Of a DNA stretch of 64,000 nt, positions 1-10,149 are shown in pieces. The stretch is from positions 1,240,001-1,304,000 of the forward strand of contig JAKSGN010000023.1 of NCBI GenBank assembly GCA_024180945.1, written 5' to 3'. Every line of letters begins with the position of its first letter. Position 1 is the stretch's first letter. The position numbers were made by a program, and so were the translations under genes. The stretch is from Macrophomina tecta (lineage: Eukaryota > Ascomycota > Dothideomycetes > Botryosphaeriales > Botryosphaeriaceae). The notes under the pieces are model-generated. The model made no database searches and was not told where the DNA came from. It worked only from the letters and a program-made list of their open reading frames with translations.

Positions 1-1171
1 GTACAATAAACTTTATCTTACTCACGGAGGAGGACGGATAAGAGGCTCCCCCTGAGCAGCCCTCTCAGTCCTCATGTCACTCATTCTCAATTGATGGTAT
101 CACCACCAAATCCAACAAAATGCTTCTGCGTCGCCTTCACTATAGACACCGAGAAGGAACCCTGTTTAGGACTAGGGCACTTGGAATGGACGCAGGAGCA
201 GCTATGGATAAATATCACCTATGGACCGACGTCCTTTCCCAGCAACTAGACGGATTCACTTAAAATTATAGGATTCAGTTATATCCCTATCGAAAAATAG
301 TATTGGCCAACGTATGTAATGGACATGCTAAAGCGGGTAACCGGGCTTATTCAACATCATTGCGCAACCGATGCTTGTAGGCTCGACTCTAGTAGCTACT
401 GCAAAGTCAAGCGCACGGTGGATAGGGCTTTTATATGCCCAACAAAGTAAATCACGTGCAATTATGGGAGCATCGTATCCGCCCGGCCATTCGGCTGTTA
501 TGCCGGGGTAGTATTCTCACCGCATCTCCGCCCTGCCCCTCGCCACGTAAGATGGCACGAAGACGAAGCGAGGCAGGAAGACGCGGCACCAAGACTCAAT
601 GCTTTCAAGGCTGGTCGAGCGCACCCTGCACAAGATCTACCTGCATGAGCATCCGCACGGGACCATACGTGTACCCTCCATGACACCTGCGGAGCTCTTC
701 CGACTCCCTGTCCTTTACAGTAGCGCCTCGTGCCCAAAGCCTCCTGCGCCATGCAGGAGCTCCACAATCGAGCACGCGGGGCGAGATACCGCGCTGTCAG
801 TATTGAGTGCCCCACATATGGCTTAAATCAAGCAGCATACGTGCGGTGGAGGTGCCCGTCTAGACCCGCGCACTCAAGCGATGCGTTGGTGTATCTGACA
901 AAAGGCAAGTAGTCCTGATTCAGAGTACACTGGTAGTAGATAACCGCCTGCAGCAGATACCCTCAGTCATACTTAGTACTGAATGTTAACGCGGCCAAAC
1001 TCCGAGCATTGCTTCGCTTTAACCGCTGTTTTGCAGGCCATTTCCACGGGGCCGTGTCCTGGCCACGACTCAGCTCACAACGACACAAGTTCAGCGCACA
1101 GGTCGGAAAAGAGAGAACTGGATTCTACTTAATAGCACTAGATCTATATCTTCAATGCCACCTTGTCTATT
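1..1171. other. no supported gene
   Basis: Several overlapping ORFs of 60-105 codons lie between 435 and 912 on both strands. None stands out by composition, length or recognisable motif, and no convincing splice pattern links them. Positions 1-430 have no long ORF. I see no RNA gene or repeat here. Confidence 0.5.
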
Positions 1172-1960
1172 TTAAAATGCTTGTTCGAGCACCTGGTTTT
1201 TATAGAAGTCATAGAGAGCCTGATCAGCTTCGTAGCCCTCGCCGTCTATAGGCTTCCAGTCAGACCAGTCAGAGGCTACTACCACCGTAAAGTCTTTCAG
1301 AGTCTCAGTTAGAGGATCAAACTGGAATTTTCCCACCTGAAACTCTTCATCACCGTAAAACAACATATGGACGCATTTGCAATCTAGTATGTTGGAGAGC
1401 TCTGCATGACTGACAACGTACCACTCGAGGTTTTTTTTCCGGTACAACCTCTCCCCTTTCCGGAAGTTGTGCCAGACCTCGATGGCACAAACAAGGTCCT
1501 CCAAAATGTTAGGCTCGATGTACAAGCCTTGGTGTGTACTTTCAGGGGCTGCTGAGTGAGCGGGGCATGAATCCTGTCTGGCCGTAGGGGCTGTGGTCAA
1601 GGTAGTCGAAGGGACTATATGCACGTAAGTAAATGAACCATGCTTCTGCTCCATGAACATACTGTTCAGAGGCTCTTCCCGCTCCGGAGTCTCTCTCTCG
1701 GCTTCAAGGCGCCACGCGAGTGGCAGCTGATCAGAATGATGGTGGGCCGTGGTCCTGCGTAGGACCTCTGCATCATGGTCTGACTCGTCGAGATCGGAGC
1801 CCTCGTACATGGTAGTCGCATCATTCCCGGTGTCATCTGTATCGCTGCCCGACTCGTCCACCTCGGAGCTATCGTAAATGGTAGTCGCAGCATCCTCCGT
1901 ATCATGTTCGAGATTGAGCCAGGAGAAATCCCGCTGCAGCGAGTGGTCGGAGCCTTCCAC
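1172..1960 (-). CDS. acidic protein of unknown function, 262 residues
   Basis: The uninterrupted minus-strand frame starts at an ATG at 1960. The N-terminal third is rich in Asp, Glu, Ser and Thr and holds two similar acidic blocks (around residues 25-45 and 47-65) each with an Asp-Ala-x-Thr-x-Tyr core. The C-terminal ~130 residues look globular, with many aromatic residues (a WSDW motif and a C-terminal YDFYKNQVLEQAF). No signal peptide or membrane segment is evident. I do not recognise the family. Another minus-strand ORF ends at 1973, only 13 bases before this start, so an upstream exon is possible. Confidence 0.55.
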   Translation of the reverse strand: MEGSDHSLQRDFSWLNLEHDTEDAATTIYDSSEVDESGSDTDDTGNDATTMYEGSDLDESDHDAEVLRRTTAHHHSDQLPLAWRLEAERETPEREEPLNSMFMEQKHGSFTYVHIVPSTTLTTAPTARQDSCPAHSAAPESTHQGLYIEPNILEDLVCAIEVWHNFRKGERLYRKKNLEWYVVSHAELSNILDCKCVHMLFYGDEEFQVGKFQFDPLTETLKDFTVVVASDWSDWKPIDGEGYEADQALYDFYKNQVLEQAF

Positions 1961-1972
1961 CAGACGACTTAG

Positions 1973-2386
1973 TCATAACCAATTGAAGGTGTTGCTCGGA
2001 GTCTTACTATGCATATGATTGCTCATAGCTTGGTATCCATCGATGTGGGGGACAGGAGCGATCATCTTGTCTGCTTGCAGTTCGGTGTTGACTGGGTTGT
2101 TCGGCGTAGTGACTTGACGTGAGGTCCTGGGCCAGCGAGCTGGACATTTATACGTCGTCTCGGCGCAGCGAAGCGCCATCTTCCGGGCATCACGGCCGCG
2201 TGACTCCTGATCGCTTGGCTGAGACCAGAGAGCTAATTTCGGGAGCATAGAGAGCTGAAGCTGCTTGTAGGACGAAGATAGCACACCACGCGCCTCCTGA
2301 AATGGCGTGAGTTTGCTGTAGATTGACAGGAAACATCGGGTGCGATGCCATCCGCTATTCCGCAGGAAGCGCTCGCAAGGGCCCAC
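1973..2386 (-). CDS. possible small gene or upstream exon, unknown
   Basis: A 137-codon open frame without a convincing ATG at its 5' end. It is basic and ends in SNTFNWL-like residues just before the acidic gene at 1960. A second frame at 2411-2635 contains a plausible ATG start (MASNPQEYERPTG), but I could not find a splice that joins the two in frame. It may be one poorly resolved multi-exon gene or chance ORFs. Confidence 0.25.
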   Translation of the reverse strand: MGPCERFLRNSGWHRTRCFLSIYSKLTPFQEARGVLSSSYKQLQLSMLPKLALWSQPSDQESRGRDARKMALRCAETTYKCPARWPRTSRQVTTPNNPVNTELQADKMIAPVPHIDGYQAMSNHMHSKTPSNTFNWL

Positions 2387-2690
2387 ATTAATTGATATGG
2401 AGCATCACTGCTACACTGACTCCCCTGCAGCTGGCTCAGCTTCCTCGGTCGTCGGACCACATTCGTGGCGTGGGGCCCCTCCATGTCTTTGCATACCATA
2501 GCATCCAGTAGGCCGCTCGTACTCCTGTGGATTGGAGGCCATAGCTTGGCTCACAGCATGGATGGTGAATGGAGTGCTGCGGCGATGCCGCTTAACGCTA
2601 GCGAGGCGCGGCGTCCACTCCGGTGCACTATCCAATCGAATGAGAACTCAGCTTGCTATGCCATCCATCATCAGATGTGTCTTTAGTATA

Positions 2691-3893
2691 AATATGAGCC
2701 ACTAGTCTCGTTCTATTCGTCTAACAAGAAACCTAGAGATCCAAAGCACGAATTACAGTCAGCTCTATCTTCACTAGACATGGGAAAACCAGTCAGTGCG
2801 CTCTTAGACTAATCTTCAATAACTTTCTGACTCAATGCCAGATCGCCTCGCAGGCACGCGATCAAAGCCGCGGCGGCTATGATTCGACGGGTACGTCCAA
2901 GCCACCAAGAAGCACGAGGTCTGCATAGACCCAAGGTCAGTAAAGGCAAAGAGTGGCAATTTCGACAGGGACTCCCGGCTAACGCTAGGTCACTGTAGTT
3001 TTGACACTTTGTTGACCAAAGAGTCATTTATCTTTCTGACCTCTTCGGCGACCATGTACTCGGCTAAAGAGAGCGAGAGAGAGAAGTGGTGTGGGGGGAG
3101 GGGAGATAAGAGTGTGGGGTTGATTACACAAGGACCTGCGCGTCCTTGTACTATAGAAATGTGAAGAAAATGCTGTTGTTCATTGCCACCCCAAATACCT
3201 GGCGAAGTGAGAATGGTGATGTTACTGATGCCTCCGGTCTCCCCGAAAGGTGCCAAAAGCGCCACTCCACGGATGTTCTCTGAAGGCAATGAAAGCGCCA
3301 ACGTGCAGTGATGGATATTACAGCTAGTATTACACTAGTCTACTGCTTCAGACACTCCGATGTGTGCAGTCACGCCGGCTTTCTCCACGCTTGCCGGAGC
3401 TCTCCCGTGCTACGATGGCCTGAAATAGCGTGCATAAAGGGAGCGTCAATGTCCAGGAGATAATAATCCATCCGACTTCAGGCCAGCATGAATCATAGGT
3501 GCTTCTCCACTATTCCCCGAGTCATCGCAGATGACGATGTAATCTCGAAGCGGTCTTCCCTCCAGATACGTGTGAAGCATATCCTCAACAGCGGATCATC
3601 TTCTGATGAGCGAGCTCTCAGGCCTTTCGCTGAACCGGTATGTAGGCTCTTTACTGGCGAAAGCACGCACTGACTTGGCAGCAAGGCCCACCGTCGGCTC
3701 AGGGACATGCAAGTCCCGGATTTCCGCGCAGCGCACGAAGCCGCCACCGGAACGATTTGACCTCCAGCCTGGATGCTCAAAGGAAGCCCACTCCGGCTAC
3801 ATGTCCTGAGAATGGGGCGGACGAGCGGAAGACGAATCAGAGGAAGGATTTCAGCGCTTGGGTACGAACTTCAAATAGCGGTATATAATCTCG
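2691..3893. other. mostly non-coding, one possible two-exon fragment
   Basis: On the minus strand at 2990-3301 an open frame contains a pyrimidine-rich tract ending in TTTAG (about 3061-3080), like a fungal 3' splice site, followed by a short exon ending in KINDSLVNKVSKLQ. The upstream piece begins MALSLPSENIRG. The exon structure is uncertain. The ORFs at 3488-3809 overlap one another on both strands and show no protein-like features. Confidence 0.3.
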
Positions 3894-3943
3894 ATGGAGA
3901 TTCGAGGAAAGGACTACGGACCGCATCCGCGGCACACTGCCTA

Positions 3944-3973
3944 CCGCACCCGTGCAAAAGTCAGGGCGCACGG
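3944..3973 (+). repeat. left terminal inverted repeat of Tc1/mariner element
   Basis: Thirty bases that match 5224-5253 exactly in reverse complement. The adjoining TA at 3942-3943 is the target duplication. Confidence 0.93.
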
Positions 3974-4031
3974 ACGTGCACGAGTCAAAACAACAACGTA
4001 CCCTCTTCATCCCTTGCCTCATTACACCACC

Positions 4032-5119
4032 ATGCAGCGCATCTTTGGACGCGAAATTTCAGGCAATGCTAGGCAAAGGCATCAGCTTTCACATGATCAA
4101 CGAGTTTCGGTTATTACACAATCGCAAGATGGCAAATCTGGGCGTCAAATTGCCCGTGAGACTCACTTCTTAGAACACGCAATCAGGAGCTGCATCAACC
4201 ACTACAATACGACTAGCCAGATTAATCTAACACCTCGTACTGGCCGTCCCCTAAAGTTAGCCTTCGCACGGAGCGCCAGATTATTCGTTTTGTTAACCGG
4301 TTCCCAAAACTTAAGCACAGCTAGGTAATTAAGCAACTCCAGTTATCTATCCATAAAGATACGCTTAGGCGTATTCTACGCAAGAACCATATCACCAAAT
4401 AGCGTGCAAAGAATCGGCCTTGGATCTCTTAAGCGAATGCCCGCATTCGGTACCAATATGCAAAGAAATACCGGTATAAGAGCTGGAGATGGTGGATGAG
4501 GGTTACGTTCGGTAATAAGTGCTTAGTTGAGCAGGGCTCTGGCCACGCACCAAGCTGGGTTTTCCGTACGCCTGGCCAGCAAAAGTAGGACCAAAGCCGG
4601 CTTAATACACGGCCACTTGGCAAGAAGGCAAGGTGTATGGTATGGGGTGGCTTTTTAGGCTAGCTAGGGGTGTCTAATTTACACGTTATGGAGCGTGATT
4701 TGGACTCTCCTAGGCAAGGCTATACTGCCAAATCCTACATTAAAGTACTGGAGGAACAGGTACTAAGAAACTACGACTATGGTATGTACTGATTATAAGA
4801 TGGTGCTGGTATTTATCGGGCGAACCGGGTGAATAAATGGCTGCGTGATTACCAAATTAGGTGCATTACTCACCCCCTATATTCGCCTGATCTGAACCTC
4901 CAGGAATACCTTTGGTGGCCACTAAAGATGAAGCTTTAAGAGATTGCGCCATTTATTGAGCTTGAGAAGAATCCTGAGCGCGTGGAGGCGTTGCTGGCTG
5001 AGTGGTTACCTAGGGTATACGCATTGGTGGAAAAACCAAGCCTTAAAGCGCTTTGTAAAAGTATGCCACAACGGCTTGCAGATGTTATTCAAGCTGGTGG
5101 CTATCAAACTCGCTGGTAG
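4032..5119 (+). pseudogene. Tc1/mariner transposase, broken
   Basis: The start at 4032 opens a helix-turn-helix N-terminus (residues like SHDQRVSVITQSQDGKSGRQ) typical of Tc1 transposases. After about 4328 the frame is lost through stops and shifts. Recognisable downstream pieces include WLRDYQIRCITHPLYSPDLN and EYLWWPLK, matching the conserved catalytic region (HPPYSPDLNPIE in relatives). A C-terminal piece (KALCKSMPQRLADVIQAGG) ends at TAG 5117-5119. The last acidic catalytic region survives in part, but stops at several places make it non-functional. No introns are expected in this family. Confidence 0.85.
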
Positions 5120-5223
5120 CCTAGCTTTATAAAGAATCAACTCTTACTACATTTGAGCAACTCGTTGTTGAACAATGCGACTCCAAAGTGTTGGTGTTGG
5201 TGGCAGGATAATTAGCGCCTTGG

Positions 5224-5253
5224 CCGTGCGCCCTGACTTTTGCACGGGTGCGG
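5224..5253 (-). repeat. right terminal inverted repeat of Tc1/mariner element
   Basis: Exact reverse complement of 3944-3973, followed by TA at 5254-5255. Confidence 0.93.
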
Positions 5254-5255
5254 TA

Positions 5256-6227
5256 TTGGGGCGCTTTGCAACATGGAGCATTCTCGTGAGCAATCACGAA
5301 TGAAGCGAGACGAACAACCCCGGTGCTCTTGGCCTACCGTTAGGTTTTTCAACACCATCTGATCAAGCGAGCTTTTCTGATTCTACTGCAAGTAGCATTT
5401 CAGGATCCGGGACGTAGAATAAGGGTTATGGCGTAAATTAATGAAGATTATCACAAACGAGAAAATCTACAGGCTTCCAGCGGTGGTTCGAACAGACAGC
5501 AAGCAAGCCAACAAACGGAATGTTGACTGGACTGCTATCATCCCGCAGCACAACAGCCTTAGCAATTCATGTTTAGGGACAAGCCTGTTCCGGAAAACAT
5601 GCCTTGTGGATCTGCAGATCGAAGGACGTCTTATAGAAGTTACAATGCTCTGGAAAACAGACATGGTACTGTCGCAATTGGCGGCGTAGTTAAGTGAGTT
5701 TAGCTCTTTGAGACTGAGCGTATCGATTGAGAGGAAGTTGCCTGAGGCTCTTCATATATACTCTTTTTGCTACTCTAAACTAGAATCTATTGTGTATAGA
5801 TCTTTGCTTGGTGCTGGTTGAGGTTTTGTTTCGGGGTTGATAGAAGTTTTCACATGACGTCTCTTTGCAACGAGTACCCGACAGCCCTTTTCCATCGTCC
5901 AGAAATATTTAGATTCAGCTAAACGAGGGTTGGGTTCACGTACTCTTCCAGATCATTCTCGCCAGAGCGCTCTAATATGAATCCGAGAGGGTATACGGCA
6001 ATGGTCGATACGTAAACAGGGCAGGTTCTCCACCACGAGAACCAGCGGACGATTCCATGAGGGGTTCCGGATCGACTATCCTTTGTCTATTGCCTTACAG
6101 AATCGATCGCGCACTATCGATCAGGAGTGTGTGCCATTACTTATATCGCCTTCGCAGAGCAGAGATTATTGACTGTGTTCGGCGTGTTCGGCTCAATGAC
6201 AGGCATTGCAAAATGGCTCAGCTGAAA
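5256..6227. other. intergenic, no supported gene
   Basis: An 82-codon plus-strand ORF at 5441-5689 has no recognisable motif. The rest is without long frames. The stretch adjoins the 3' end of the Est1-type gene and probably holds its 3' untranslated region. Confidence 0.4.
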
Positions 6228-8124
6228 TTAAGGAGAACAATTTCGATCCATCGCCTTACTGGAGCGACTGGCGCTCCAATTCTGACCAGATCTGTCATAA
6301 CTCAAACCAAGGTCTCTCTGCTACGGAGTTAGCCTCAAAGTGGTGGATCAATTGAATAAGAAAAGAACTTACCGAAGCGAGACGGATCCCAAGCCATAGG
6401 ATTCTCTCGGTCCGTGACCTTATGGTCGAGGCGAGCTCTAACATCCGTTCTTCCTCATCCACTACGCAGTTGAACCAGGTTGCCGGATAATACGAATGAG
6501 CCCATAACTGACCCCTGACGAGATAGTCTTCCGGCAATGGCCGGGAATCCTCTTCTCCTTCGCGAATGAAAGTAAAGGATTCAATAGCTGGCGTTATTTT
6601 CTCCGACTTTGCTAGAGTATTGAGGAACAAGGCAAATTCCTTCCATTGGACGTATTTGAAAATGTAGGATGTATCGGATGGAAGCGTTGAAAGTTGAGTC
6701 AGGAAAGCGAGCAGGATGTGAAAATGAGTCAGGACATTTTTATCGCTGGAGCGCCGGAGGACAGCGTCCAAGGTATCGAAAGTGAGACGACAGGCGCAAG
6801 GAAAGGTGGTGGCGGTCTGGAGGTCGAGTTTCAGGTCGTCCGGCGCGGGTGGTGCCGGTGGCAGGACCGTGTGCAGATTTTGTCCCTCAAGCTCGTCGTT
6901 TCTTTCAACTTGGTCACGTATAACATTTTGCAGTTGGGTTGCAAAAGCGAGCCGGAGGAAGTTATCCTCGCTGCCGTAGTCGAACAGGCTGGCGATGTTT
7001 GCAATGGCCATATACGCTCCTTGCTCCTTCCACTTTGAGGTAACGCGCCCGATGCTGCTGTCCAGTTGTCCAATAAAGTCGGTCAGGCCAAGGTCAAATT
7101 TAGGCTGGAACCCAGGATCCTTTTCGAAAAGTAAACTGTGAGCACGTATGAAGCTGGTTTCGACGGGAAGAGAATGGGAATAAGTCGTATTTGAGCGGCC
7201 GAGGATGGGATCGAAAAGGGTAAGAATGGAATCGCGCGCGCTCATGAATGGGTGAACGCAGGTAAGGGATCGGCAGTAATAGTAAAGCTGCTGAAGGGCG
7301 TTGGGCCGCGCTAGGATGGCCAGGTGGTGATAGAGACGGCCAATGGTGGGGCTCTTGTCCGCGGCTTTGCTGTACCAGAAGCGTGCAACGCTTACCCACG
7401 TTTCGCGGCCCCGGAGATCCTCGTCTTCGATAGTCATACGGTAACGGCCGAGATCTCCGAGACATTCGATCCAAGTGTCCTCAAAAGCGGGGATGGTTTC
7501 GTACAGAAGCGCCATCATTTGGTAAGCCACATAGACGAAAGTGACCATGTACTCTAGGGATTCGGGCAAGCGATGACGAAGGAGCTCCAGGAAAGAATGG
7601 ATGCCATGCTTCCACATGCGGGCCGGCATGGAGTACTTAGCTGCCAGCTGGCGTAGTGCCTTGCTGGCTGAGGGATGTTGCGACGCCAAAAAGAAATCGT
7701 GATGCTCGTGGAGCAAATTCCTGTGCAATGCGATGAGGGCCTGCCAGTGGTCCGGCGCCAGTCCGGGCTGCTGGCCCGAAACGGGGTCTTGCTCAGCTGT
7801 CGCCTGGGCGTTATCGACGTGGATACACTTCGATTCTAATATGGTGAGGCCGGCGTAGATAAATTTGATCTCGTCTGCGAGCTGCTCCTGAGAGATAGGG
7901 CGCGGGTCCGGCTGGAGGACCAGCTCGGGCCAGGCCTCGTTCGACGGCGGTGGCAAAACACCTTCTTGGCCGTGTGCCGAAGGTAGGACTGGGCTCCCCG
8001 CAGGCGGGACTGACGTGGGCGAGTGAGCGCGATCACTCCCTGCCTCGGACTTTTGATGGAGCTCATCATCGAAGGAAAGGCAAGCGTGGCTTTCACTGCC
8101 TGACTGCGCCAGAGTACTAGACAT
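6228..8124 (-). CDS. Est1-type DNA/RNA-binding domain protein
   Basis: Two exons are proposed: 8124-6373 and 6320-6228, with a 52-base intron that has a GTAAGT donor, a GGCTAAC branch and a TAG acceptor. This gives about 615 residues; without splicing the frame ends at 6295. The first ~85 residues are Ser/Pro-rich. The helical core contains LESKCIHVD, LHRNLLHEHHDFFLASQHPS and WIECLGDLGRYRMTIEDEDL, followed by LYHHLAILARPNALQQL. These match the Est1/SMG7-like domain (EST1_DNA_bind) in large fungal families. Est1 relatives act in telomerase recruitment or mRNA decay, but these numerous fungal paralogues have no assigned role, so function here is inferred only at fold level. The frame is intact, unlike its transposon neighbours. 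Confidence 0.88.
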
Positions 8125-9377
8125 AGGTTACGCTTATGGTGGGCTTTTGTAAACTTTTCAGGTATTAGTGATTATAACGTGAAGGCATGTACCAATTGCA
8201 CAGGCGTAAGAGATGAAAAGCTTACGTGTTGGCGGTGTGGGCAAATAAATGTTGGCTATACAGTTGGCTGGAGAATGTGCACCGGCGTCGTAAGTGATCT
8301 TTGCAAGGAACTGATACACGGCCAATTTTCAATATCAATACTGAAGCGGCATACTTATACCCCTTGTTTTGGGGGCGGAGGCCTGTAGGCAGACAGTTCG
8401 AATCTGTGCCGTCACCGAACAGAAATCAGGCAAACGATTTCTAGCCACCAGGCAGCCAATCGACCGAACTAAGTTTTTCCGAGGCTCCTGGGCATAGTTC
8501 ATGCATAATCGCCTGCCAAGTAAGGCCGCCCGCTCGATGGGTACTGATGAGTGCGGCAGGGGCGCATCGTTGGGAAGCAACTATGCGATGATTGTCTCGA
8601 GATTGGCCAAAGCAAATTATCAGTTGGATCCTCAAATCCACGCTTTCATAAATTGATGCATCCTACCCATGGCAGTAAGAACGCCACGTAGCACGCGCGG
8701 GCCCCTTCATGCTGTGCCATGCAATTGGAGCAGCCCCCCAGCCCGGAAATATGCACGGATCTGATTCGGAGGGCATTAGCGGAGAGGGGCGTACGGCCAT
8801 CTTGTCGAATACGGCGATGTAGCTGCATCACAGAAAAGCCAGCGGTATGTAGAGGGTGATGGAGTTAGTGCTTGATTGGTCAGAGTCAATGGTTCAGTTA
8901 CTCGACTGCCTGGTTCTTCTGGCGCCTCTGGTTTTCAGTCTCAAGGCGTCTCAGACGGAATGAATTAGCGAACAGGCTTATGCAACAACGCAAAAGAGGT
9001 CATGGAGCTAATATACCGGTGATCGGGGCTGACGGTCCACCGATCTACTCCGAACCCTGCGTCCAACGTCAGATTCTCTGTGTCCTGCCTAGGCTCGATA
9101 TTCGCACCTCGCTCCAAGGCTACAGACAGCCACTGTTCGTTAGGCAGCGGAACGGCAACAAGTGTCCAGCTTGATGCAAAGTCCAAGGGATAGGCAGGAT
9201 AATCCTTCATGAATTTTTAAGCACCCCTACTCTGAAACCAGGTGTAATCGGGATCTGCCTCCGATTCATCACCCAAATCAACGACTGCTTCTGGCAAAAG
9301 ATTTACCATCCGTCAGACTTTGCCCGTTCTATTGCCAGAACTCCTTCATACGGCTTCCCGCACCTGGTTGTTTGAAT
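8125..9377. other. intergenic with possible ankyrin-like remnants
   Basis: On the minus strand at 8965-9210 a short frame contains ALERGANIEPRQ, resembling an ankyrin repeat, and 8646-8831 contains RQDGRTPLSANAL. The match is short and the frames are broken. A plus-strand ORF at 8179-8388 has two CxxC pairs (CTNC, CWRC) but no other support. Confidence 0.3.
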
Positions 9378-9912
9378 TCAGACAGCTTCTATACAAATTG
9401 GCCACAATCGTCTGTAATTTGATGTGCGGTTGATCCCTCCGCGCCGTATTCTACAGCCATGATGTAGTATGATGGGCTTTCCAATCCGTGCAGCAAATCG
9501 TAGGCAAGCATAAGTGTATTTGACTTGGTTCTGCAGAAACCAATAGGGTGCTTCCTTTCTGGCCCTGCTCTGCTTCGGAAAGTAACAATAGACTTGCTTT
9601 ACATCAAACGAGCGCATTTGATTGTCATCCACCGTTTCGAACACTTCTTTTGTTACCCGTTTTGACGGCTTTCTTCGGAAACGGTGCTGCTCAGCAAAGC
9701 GTGAAACCTCAACGACGGAACTGGCTGGCCTCTTGAGAGAGCGATGGGCAACCGTGGCCGGAGCTGCACAATCTTCGTGATGCCTTCCCGGCGCTGTAAG
9801 CTGCACAGTCTGGACTTTAGGCTTCGAAAGCCAGGGAAATAGTATCACTTTTACGACCTTTCTCTTGTCCTGTGTCTTGTGTGTTACCAGAACTTCGGAG
9901 GCTCGCGTGAGC
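9378..9912 (-). other. open frame next to a solo transposon end, unknown
   Basis: A 198-codon minus-strand frame starts inside the transposon-end repeat at 9974 and continues to 9378. Its first ~20 residues are just translation of the repeat. The rest is basic and unrecognised, with no motif or intron. It may be the interior of a non-autonomous or rearranged Tc1/mariner derivative, but no second inverted end was found to the left. Confidence 0.3.
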
Positions 9913-9982
9913 GGGATGAAGAGGGTACGTTGTTGTTTTGAGTCGTGCAAGTCCGTGGGCCCTGACTTTTGCACGGGTGCGG
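9913..9982 (-). repeat. solo end of the 3.9-kb Tc1/mariner family
   Basis: About 70 bases match the left end of the 3944-5253 element in reverse orientation, including the 30-base terminal repeat at 9953-9982 (one mismatch) and the next ~40 internal bases, then similarity stops at GGGATGAAG. TA follows at 9983-9984. This is a truncated copy or one end of a deletion derivative. Confidence 0.85.
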
Positions 9983-10149
9983 TACAACCACAACACTGGA
10001 AAAATGGCCTTGAAATTTTTAAACGTATAATTTTTACCTTCTTCTTCCGTATTGTACAGCGTACACACTACTGTCTATTTTGTTGTTGCGCAATATTAAG
10101 TAGAAATAGAGATCTTTTCTGATAGGTGGAGAGCGGCCCTCGCTTAATG

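Larger units (their letters stand above)
3944..5253 (+). mobile_element. Tc1/mariner-type DNA transposon, decayed, 1310 bases
   Basis: The element has perfect 30-base terminal inverted repeats beginning CCGCACCCGTGCAAAAGTCA, and is flanked by TA at 3942-3943 and 5254-5255, the target duplication of Tc1/mariner elements. The length is typical for the superfamily. Internally it carries a broken transposase reading frame on the plus strand. A solo end of the same family lies at 9913-9982. The intact ends suggest it could still be moved in trans, but its own transposase is dead. Confidence 0.93.

Noticed and set aside
8179..8388. Small zinc-finger protein with two CxxC pairs
   Set aside because: Only one short overlapping frame, no homologous motif around the cysteines and no splice or promoter support.
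8360..8420. tRNA-like T-arm (ACAGTTCGAATCTGT)
   Set aside because: The stem is only 4 pairs and no matching 5' acceptor strand, D arm or anticodon arm could be found upstream.
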